Shown here: one piece after another, positions 1 to 4,601 of the stretch
How the letters are laid out: every line of letters starts with the position of its first letter
Position numbering within the stretch: the stretch's first letter is position 1
Origin: Fimbriimonadia bacterium
GTDB taxonomy: Bacteria; Armatimonadota; Fimbriimonadia; Fimbriimonadales; Fimbriimonadaceae
DNA: 5,748 nucleotides
Direction: 5' to 3'
Assembly (NCBI GenBank): GCA_029824495.1
Contig: JALGXY010000006.1
Coordinates: 1 to 5,748, forward strand
Notes under the pieces: model-generated
What the model saw: only the letters and a program-made list of their open reading frames with translations
Databases searched by the model: none
What the model was told of the DNA's origin: nothing
Position numbers and translations under genes: made by a program

Positions 1-68
1 AAAACCCAGCGAAACGGGCGGAGTTGCTGAAGATCCACGACGAGTGGTTTGAGGGGCTTTCAGGCTAA
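1..68 (+). CDS. C-terminal tail of an unidentified protein, possibly a sulfatase (partial)
   Basis: The third forward frame is open from the left edge to a TAA at 66-68. The visible tail is 21 residues, NPAKRAELLKIHDEWFEGLSG split as NPAKRAELLK then IHDEWFEGLSG, an amphipathic helix followed by an aromatic, acidic end. Codon use looks like real coding sequence, whereas the other two frames stop at once or carry unlikely residues. A helix of the type 'P..xxxLLxxHDxWF' close to the stop is familiar from type I sulfatases of planctomycetes, and a sulfatase would fit beside fucosidases and a lyase. However, 21 residues contain no catalytic motif, so the product is a guess. The start and nearly all of the gene lie outside the window. 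The next gene begins 88 bp downstream on the same strand. Confidence 0.5.
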   Translation, partial: NPAKRAELLKIHDEWFEGLSG

Positions 69-156
69 GATAAAGATATGTAGGTGAACTCTCTTCTCAA
101 TCCAACGTATGAGAGACTGAAGAAGGCGGACATCACCGCTGAGTGAGATTTTAGAT

Positions 157-1377
157 ATGAAAAAGACGATGAAAATGCTGTTTGCAGGAGCATTGATCGC
201 GTGTGTCGCAGTCGCGGCAGCTGCGCCGATTGAACAGCGTGGTGAGCAGAAGAAGACAGAGAAGCAGACGCGCTCCAAAGAGCAGAAACGGACCAAAGGC
301 GAGGCAAAGCAGGGCAGGATCACTCGCGAGCAGCTCGCTGAGATCAAAGCTGAACTTGCTAGGGCCGTCAAGGCTGGCCGAATCACCGAAGAGCAGGCCA
401 AACAGAGGATGGAGCGGCTGACCAAGGCTCTCAAAGCACAGTCAGATCGCAAGCCTTCGGATCGTAAGCAGACCGATCGTAAGCAGACCGATCGAAAGCA
501 GACAGATCGTGCCCCGGCTCAGCAGCGCATGAGACGAGAGAGGATCGCCAAGGCTCGTGAAGAGCTTGCCAAAGCTGTCAAATCTGGACGCATCACCGAA
601 AAACAGGCCAAAGAGCGAATGGAGGCCATGGTGAAGCGGATGAAGATGCAGGCTGGATCCGATAAGCCCGGCGAGCATCAGGAGCGGCGAATTGTGATCA
701 AACGTGAAGGCGGCGATCACAATCCGGAGCAGATGATGGCTGAAATCGGCAAACGAATTCGAATGGCGGTCGAAATGGGTGAGATGACACCCGAGCAGGG
801 TCGGAAAACGATGGCCGAAGTCCGCAAGCAGCTGGCCGATGGCGGCGATCGACGAATGATGATGCGACGTGGCGGCGACCAGCAGCGCGAAGTTCGAATT
901 CGGGTTGAGCGGCGTGAAATGGCTGGCGATCAGGCGCGCGGCGTTGCGATGCGAGAGCGGATGATGAAGGCCGGGATGGAAATCCGAAAGGCTGTTCAGG
1001 CTGGGCGCATGACTCCTGCCGAGGCACGAGCCAAGATGCAGGCAATGCGCAAAGGAATGGCCAACCGAATGAAGGGCCAAGGCATGGTTGGCGCTCGCGG
1101 GCCGATGCGTGGCAAAGCGCGTGGCATGAACCGCGGCGGACACGGCCAGATGCGCGGCAAGGCTCACGGCATGAACCACGGCGGCAACGGCAAAATGCGC
1201 GGCAAGGCTCACGGTATGAACCACGGCGGCCACGGCAAAATGCACGGCAAGGCTCACGGCATGAACCACGGCGGCCACGGCAAAATGCACGGCATGAACC
1301 ACGGCGGCAAGTGCGAACACTGCAGCGCACACAGCAAGAAGTCCAAGAAATCGGACCGCTGGATGTTCGGCTCCTGA
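157..1377 (+). CDS. Exported basic repeat protein with LTxxQ-like helical units and a Gly/His/Met-rich tail
   Basis: I do not recognise this 406-residue protein as a named family. Residues 1-23 form a classical signal peptide: MKKTMK, a hydrophobic core, then AAAAP, probably cut near residue 23. Residues 24-57 are Lys/Arg/Gln/Glu-rich. Four related helical units follow at about 58-95, 127-165, 190-226 and 265-303. Each reads as a helix, then A-V-x-x-G, then ITEEQ, ITEKQ, MTPEQ or MTPAE, then a second helix; an extra GRITREQ lies at 53-59. Residues 97-118 hold the KQTDR repeats. Residues 317-385 are about 4.6 copies of a 15-residue unit with core GMNHGG, followed by CEHC (386-389) and a Lys-rich end. 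The IT/MTxxQ sites resemble the LTxxQ signature of the Spy/CpxP/ZraP envelope proteins, and the tail looks able to bind Cu, Ni or Zn. Both points are inferences. A GTGAGA 9-14 bases before ATG 157 is a weak ribosome site. A simple basic low-complexity envelope protein is the alternative. Confidence 0.8.
   Translation: MKKTMKMLFAGALIACVAVAAAAPIEQRGEQKKTEKQTRSKEQKRTKGEAKQGRITREQLAEIKAELARAVKAGRITEEQAKQRMERLTKALKAQSDRKPSDRKQTDRKQTDRKQTDRAPAQQRMRRERIAKAREELAKAVKSGRITEKQAKERMEAMVKRMKMQAGSDKPGEHQERRIVIKREGGDHNPEQMMAEIGKRIRMAVEMGEMTPEQGRKTMAEVRKQLADGGDRRMMMRRGGDQQREVRIRVERREMAGDQARGVAMRERMMKAGMEIRKAVQAGRMTPAEARAKMQAMRKGMANRMKGQGMVGARGPMRGKARGMNRGGHGQMRGKAHGMNHGGNGKMRGKAHGMNHGGHGKMHGKAHGMNHGGHGKMHGMNHGGKCEHCSAHSKKSKKSDRWMFGS
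445..510 (+). repeat. 15-bp in-frame tandem repeat (KQTDR units)
   Basis: About 4.4 units of 15 bp start at 445, 460, 475, 490 and 505 with consensus GATCGTAAGCAGACC. The 460 and 475 units are identical, while the first (GATCGCAAGCCTTCG) and fourth have diverged. The array keeps frame and encodes DRKPS-DRKQT-DRKQT-DRKQT-DR, a hydrophilic linker between helical units 1 and 2 of the exported protein. A unit length divisible by three lets copy number change without breaking the gene, so length variation between strains is expected. Confidence 0.9.
1105..1311 (+). repeat. 45-bp in-frame tandem repeat encoding GMNHGG units
   Basis: Four full 45-bp units start at the ATG codons at 1105, 1150, 1195 and 1240. 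A shortened fifth unit begins at 1285 and has lost internal codons. Encoded units run MRGKARGMNRGGHGQ, MRGKAHGMNHGGNGK, MRGKAHGMNHGGHGK, MHGKAHGMNHGGHGK, then MHGMNHGGK. Glycine, histidine and methionine dominate, and arginine gives way to histidine along the array, mostly through CGC to CAC changes. This would form a flexible, potentially metal-chelating tail. The array is followed directly by CEHC and a lysine/serine-rich end. Confidence 0.92.
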
Positions 1378-1397
1378 TTCAACTCAACTGACACCAA

Positions 1398-1430
1398 GAA
1401 CGGCCTGCCGAAATGGCGGGCCGTTCCTTT
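1398..1430 (+). terminator. Stem-loop terminator downstream of the repeat protein gene
   Basis: GAACGGCCTGCC (1398-1409) pairs with GGCGGGCCGTTC (1415-1426) around a 5-base loop, giving a 12-bp GC-rich stem with one U-G wobble. It lies 20 bp after the stop codon at 1375-1377. The following CTTTGT is only weakly T-rich, so termination may be imperfect. Its position and stem strength support a rho-independent type element separating this gene from the fucosidase. Confidence 0.7.
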
Positions 1431-1460
1431 GTCTGGACAAGGTTTCGATGAGCAAAGACG

Positions 1461-1489
1461 ATCCTGACTGAGAGATGCAGTGTCAGGAT
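1461..1489. promoter_or_regulatory. Inverted repeat upstream of the fucosidase gene, possible operator or leader hairpin
   Basis: ATCCTGAC (1461-1468) and GTCAGGAT (1482-1489) are a perfect 8-bp inverted repeat separated by 13 bases, with the right arm ending 37 bp before ATG 1527. An inner ACTG (1467-1470) can alternatively pair with CAGT (1478-1481). The element lies in the only intergenic space before the fucosidase, so it could be a two-half-site operator for a carbohydrate-responsive regulator or a leader hairpin. I see no convincing -10/-35 pair here, and chance is not excluded. Confidence 0.3.
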
Positions 1490-1526
1490 TTGATGGTCAA
1501 AGGTACAGTTCTCACTGAGCCTGCCC

Positions 1527-3101
1527 ATGCCTATAGCCCTCGCTTTCGCTGTTCAGTCTGCAATCATCGCGGCCGCAGCAACCCCTCAGATTCCAGGTGA
1601 TTACTTTGCCGGACTGCCTGCAAGATCTGGTGAAGCGAACCCTGCAGCAAGGCAGGAGCCGCCGCTCGGTCCGATGCATCCGCTGCTCGAAGACACTGTC
1701 TTGGCCGGACCCTATCAGCCCAACTGGGATTCGCTCGGCAAACACCCCCTTCCGGAGTGGTTTCAGCACGACAAGATCGGGCTCAGCGCCCATTGGGGCC
1801 CCTATGCGGTGCCCGGCTGGACAGCGCACAAAGACTCTCCTTATGGCGTCGCCTATGCCGAGTGGTATCGCCAATGGATGGACAGCAATCCGGTTGTCAA
1901 GCAGTATCACGAAGACACATACGGCGGAGTCCACTACGACTCGTTTATCAACGGCACGAAGAACCTGAAGACCGGCGAAATCGACGGCTATTTCACCGAG
2001 AATTTTGATGCGGACAAGCTGATGAAGTTTTTCGCCGACTCCGGTGTCAAGTATTTCTTTATCACCGCGAAGCACCACGATGGCTTCTGCCTGTGGGATT
2101 CAAAGTACACCGATCGAAACTCAGCGAAGATGGGGCCGAAGCGCAACCTGCTTCGAGAGCTGACTGATGCGGCACGAGCCAACGGACTGAAGATCGGCTT
2201 CTACTATTCATTTTACGAGTGGCACAACCCCAGCTATGTGGACCAGAAGGATGGCCATCGGTACGACGGCTATCGCAAACCAGTTGACGTGGACGGTGAT
2301 GGAGTTGATGGCGAGTATGTCGACGATTTCATGATCCCGCAAGTCAAGGAGCTGATCGACAACTTCCAGCCTGACTACCTCTGCTTCGACGGAGAATGGG
2401 ATCACGGCTACGTCTACTGGCGTTCCCGCCAGATTACGGCCTACTACTTCAACCAGGCAGCGAAGCGAGGCCAGCAGGTCCTGATCAACGATCGGTTTGG
2501 CGGCGGCAGAGAGGGCACACCCAACACACGTGGCGTCTACGGCGACTTCTATCACGTGGAATACGTGGCTGACATCGACCGAACCAAGCCGTGGGCGATG
2601 TGGCGTGGATTCGGCAACAGCTATGGCTACAACCGCAACGAGCCGGCCAGCAACATCCTGAGCATCAAGGACACGCTGAGGATGATGGTTGATGTCGTCT
2701 CAGACGGAGGCAATGTCGAGTTCAATCTCGGCCCGAAGGCCGACGGAACACTCGCTGACTTTGAGGTCGAGAGGATCGCTGCGATGGGCGAATGGCTGGC
2801 GGTCAACGGCCAGTCGATCTACGCCGCGACTCGAAGCCCTCTGCCGAGCCAAGAAGGCGTTCAGTTCACCCATCGGGCAGATCTGAGCAGGCTTTACGTG
2901 CATGTCTACGAGTGGCCAGAAGATGGTGTGCTTGTGCTGAAAGATGTCAAAGCTGAGTCAGCAACTATGCTCGAAGGTAGCCGTACCGTTCTTTTCGACA
3001 ATCAGGACGATGGCTCACTCAAGCTGCATCTGCCCAGCCGGGCGAGAGACAAGAAAATTCCCGTGATCGCTGTCGACTATGAAGGTTCGCTAGGCGGCTA
3101 A
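1527..3101 (+). CDS. Exported alpha-L-fucosidase, glycoside hydrolase family 29
   Basis: The 524-residue product should hydrolyse terminal alpha-L-fucose by the retaining mechanism of GH29. A short hydrophobic leader (residues 2-19, ending AAAATP) suggests export. The (beta/alpha)8 catalytic domain spans about 74-435: GLSAHWGPYAVPGW at 85-98 is the family's strand-1 histidine motif, AKHHDGFCLWDSKYT at 181-195 is the hallmark HHDGF segment, and GFYYSFYEWHNPSY at 224-237 is the next barrel strand. Asp288 in CFDGEWD aligns with the GH29 nucleophile. VVSDGGNVEFNLGPKADG at 390-407 is the usual segment near the barrel end, and 437-520 would be the C-terminal beta-sandwich. An Asp/Gly-rich stretch at 254-263 is unusual. 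ATG 1527 is the first start after an in-frame stop at 1491, with only a weak TGAG upstream. A tRNA on the opposite strand follows 3 bp after the stop. Family assignment is secure; the exact linkage is unknown. Confidence 0.95.
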   Translation: MPIALAFAVQSAIIAAAATPQIPGDYFAGLPARSGEANPAARQEPPLGPMHPLLEDTVLAGPYQPNWDSLGKHPLPEWFQHDKIGLSAHWGPYAVPGWTAHKDSPYGVAYAEWYRQWMDSNPVVKQYHEDTYGGVHYDSFINGTKNLKTGEIDGYFTENFDADKLMKFFADSGVKYFFITAKHHDGFCLWDSKYTDRNSAKMGPKRNLLRELTDAARANGLKIGFYYSFYEWHNPSYVDQKDGHRYDGYRKPVDVDGDGVDGEYVDDFMIPQVKELIDNFQPDYLCFDGEWDHGYVYWRSRQITAYYFNQAAKRGQQVLINDRFGGGREGTPNTRGVYGDFYHVEYVADIDRTKPWAMWRGFGNSYGYNRNEPASNILSIKDTLRMMVDVVSDGGNVEFNLGPKADGTLADFEVERIAAMGEWLAVNGQSIYAATRSPLPSQEGVQFTHRADLSRLYVHVYEWPEDGVLVLKDVKAESATMLEGSRTVLFDNQDDGSLKLHLPSRARDKKIPVIAVDYEGSLGG

Positions 3102-3104
3102 AAC

Positions 3105-3179
3105 TGGAGCGGGCGACCGGAATCGAACCGGCGACATCCAGCTTGGGAAGCTGACGTTCTACCGCTGAACTACGCCCGC
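3105..3179 (-). tRNA. tRNA-Gly, anticodon CCC, with encoded CCA
   Basis: On the minus strand, 3179 to 3108 folds into a complete cloverleaf. The acceptor stem GCGGGCG/CGCCCGC is perfect (3173-3179 with 3109-3115), the D stem is GTTC/GAAC, and the anticodon stem TCAGC/GCTGG closes loop TTCCCAA with anticodon CCC at 3147-3145. The variable loop has five bases and the T stem GCCGG/CCGGT closes loop TTCGATT. The discriminator U is at 3108, and 3107-3105 encode CCA. The sequence closely resembles bacterial glycine tRNAs of the glyU type, which read GGG codons. The 3' end is 3 bp from the stop of the convergent fucosidase gene, and a TTTT run on the tRNA strand begins just beyond it. Confidence 0.96.
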
Positions 3180-3192
3180 TCTGGTGACCCTC

Positions 3193-3220
3193 ATCATACA
3201 CCAGGCTGCCGGAAGATCAG
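3193..3220 (-). promoter_or_regulatory. Probable promoter of the tRNA-Gly gene
   Basis: On the minus strand TATGAT (3198-3193) matches the -10 consensus at five of six positions. It sits 13 bases from the tRNA 5' end at 3179, which would leave a leader of about 7 nt for RNase P to remove. A weak -35 candidate, CTGATC (3220-3215), precedes it by 16 bp. The -10 placement is convincing and the -35 is poor. The element occupies the short space before the + strand gene that starts at 3236. Confidence 0.45.
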
Positions 3221-3235
3221 TATCCTGGCCTGACA

Positions 3236-4567
3236 ATGATCAGCTTGGCCTCTGCTGTCCTCGCCGCTGGATCTCTGTTGGGATCTGCCCCTTCGATGCC
3301 GGAGGGTGTGTTTCAGCTGACCGGATCTGACGCAGCTCCCAATGGCGCCTGGTGCTGGTTCCAGGATGAGAGGGCGATCATCGATCAGTCAAACCGAGAT
3401 GATCCTCTGCTGCTGGCCGGGTCGGTGACCCATACAGAGAAGGGAGACAGTAGACATGGCGACGTCACCATCCTCTGGCGGAGGCTGAATTCCGGCAAGC
3501 AGGGCGTGTTTGAACTGGCAGATCAGTTCGAAGCGGATGACCACAACGACCCGGCGCTCTGGATTCGGCCGGACGGTCGATACCTTGCGATGTACAGCCG
3601 TCATGGCTCAGACCCCTACACGCGGTGGAGGATCTCGACGAATCCTGGTGATCCCACTGCTTGGGGGCCAGAAAAGACGCTGAAGGTTCTTGAAGGCGGA
3701 GTCACCTACAACAACGTCCACTATCTGCCAAACGACAACGGCGGAAAAGGCAGGCTCTACAACTTTTCTCGCACGGTCAAACGCAACCCGAACGTGTACG
3801 TATCAGATGACTTTGGCACGACCTGGCGACGGGCCGGCTTTCTGCTCAACAGCAACACAGCCTATCTACGCTACAACAGCGACGGTCAGGCGATTCATTT
3901 CACGTCTACAGAGACCCACCCCCGGCTGTTCCTGAACAACATCTATCACGGCTTCATTCGGGATGGTCAGCTCTTCAAATCGACGGGCGAGCTGGTCGAC
4001 GAGAACATCTTTGATTTTGAGGCGAAGAAGCCGGCTGACCTGACCAGGCTGTTCCGCAGCGGATCACATTTTAACGGCGAGGTCATGACCCGAGCCTGGA
4101 ACATGGATACGGAGATCGACGGCGAGGGCCGTCCGGTTGTGATCACGACCGCCCGAGTGAATGATGATCACTACGATCACCGGTTCTTCTATGGCCGCTG
4201 GGACGGGCTCTCCTGGGGCGTTCACGAGCTGGCGAAAGCTGGTCGATTCATGTACGACCGCGAGCGCGACTATACGGGGCTGGCTTCGATCGATCCAGAT
4301 GACCCGAACGTGGTCTATGTTTCGACAGAGATTGATCCAAGATCAGGCTCGCTGACCGACCACTACGAGATCTACCGAGGCGAAACCGCGAACGGCGGAA
4401 TAGACTGGACATGGACGGCGATAACGGAGAACTCGAATGTGGACAATCTGAGGCCGATCGTGCCGAAGTGGCGCAGCGACAAGACCCTTCTGCTCTGGCT
4501 CCGCGGCCAGTACAACACCTACACCAACTGGGATCAGCAGGTGATGGGTGTCGTGCTTGCGGGCTGA
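3236..4567 (+). CDS. Exported BNR_4-family beta-propeller, putative PL25/PL24 (ulvan-lyase-like) polysaccharide lyase
   Basis: The 443-residue product starts with a short hydrophobic leader (residues 2-19). GAWCWFQDERAI at 37-48 is the usual opening of BNR_4 (PF15892) proteins. HGDVTILWRRL, FEADDHNDPALWI (98-110) and GRYLAMYSRHG (114-124) are further family blocks. Repeated W-x-x-x-G strands to the C-terminus fit a seven-bladed propeller of about this length. Ulvan lyases of PL24 and PL25 share this fold and cleave by beta-elimination next to a uronic acid. From memory, PL25 PLSV_3936 uses His123, His143, Tyr188 and Arg204. Here His103/His123 are also 20 apart and Tyr163/Arg179 also 16 apart. 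The fold call is firm; lyase activity and substrate are inferred, since many BNR_4 proteins are uncharacterised. No Shine-Dalgarno is seen before ATG 3236, but no other ATG or GTG lies nearby upstream in frame. The gene converges on the second fucosidase and their stops share a hairpin. Confidence 0.85.
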   Translation: MISLASAVLAAGSLLGSAPSMPEGVFQLTGSDAAPNGAWCWFQDERAIIDQSNRDDPLLLAGSVTHTEKGDSRHGDVTILWRRLNSGKQGVFELADQFEADDHNDPALWIRPDGRYLAMYSRHGSDPYTRWRISTNPGDPTAWGPEKTLKVLEGGVTYNNVHYLPNDNGGKGRLYNFSRTVKRNPNVYVSDDFGTTWRRAGFLLNSNTAYLRYNSDGQAIHFTSTETHPRLFLNNIYHGFIRDGQLFKSTGELVDENIFDFEAKKPADLTRLFRSGSHFNGEVMTRAWNMDTEIDGEGRPVVITTARVNDDHYDHRFFYGRWDGLSWGVHELAKAGRFMYDRERDYTGLASIDPDDPNVVYVSTEIDPRSGSLTDHYEIYRGETANGGIDWTWTAITENSNVDNLRPIVPKWRSDKTLLLWLRGQYNTYTNWDQQVMGVVLAG

Positions 4568-4601
4568 CAAGTCCTAACCATTTGGTTAGGACTTGTCAGC
4601 C
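4562..4601. terminator. Bidirectional hairpin spanning both convergent stop codons
   Basis: The 18-base arm GGCTGACAAGTCCTAACC (4562-4579) is the exact reverse complement of 4584-4601, with a 4-base ATTT loop. The TGA stop of the propeller gene (4565-4567) lies in the left arm. The TAA stop of the minus-strand fucosidase (4588-4586) lies in the right arm, so that gene's last residues, ADKS, are encoded by the stem. Neither side has a clear T tract, so termination would depend on the very stable stem or on another factor. A shared bidirectional terminator is the natural reading. The hairpin would also give both mRNAs a protected 3' end. Confidence 0.85.

Noticed and set aside
1105..1311. Tandem array considered as a CRISPR
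   Set aside because: The units are contiguous, in frame and without variable spacers, so this is a coding repeat.
698..1330. Minus-strand open frame of 210 residues rich in Arg, Cys and Ser
   Set aside because: This is a shadow frame of the same repeat. The Cys/Arg/Gly pattern follows directly from the 45-bp unit and is not a zinc-finger protein.
442..1332. Long minus-strand open frame of 296 residues opposite the repeat protein gene
   Set aside because: Its product is a low-complexity Ala/Val/His sequence that mirrors the repeat array on the other strand. It has no motif, and the + strand gene has a signal peptide and coherent repeats.
1448..1471. Tiny open frame MSKDDPD before the fucosidase gene
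   Set aside because: Seven codons with no clear ribosome site; easily a chance occurrence in the leader.
1512..2078. Minus-strand open frame of 188 residues over the fucosidase start
   Set aside because: It overlaps the well-supported GH29 gene throughout and shows no recognisable domain.
3105..3179. tRNA considered as an attachment site of an integrated element
   Set aside because: No integrase gene and no second copy of the tRNA 3' end occur in the window, so integration cannot be supported here.
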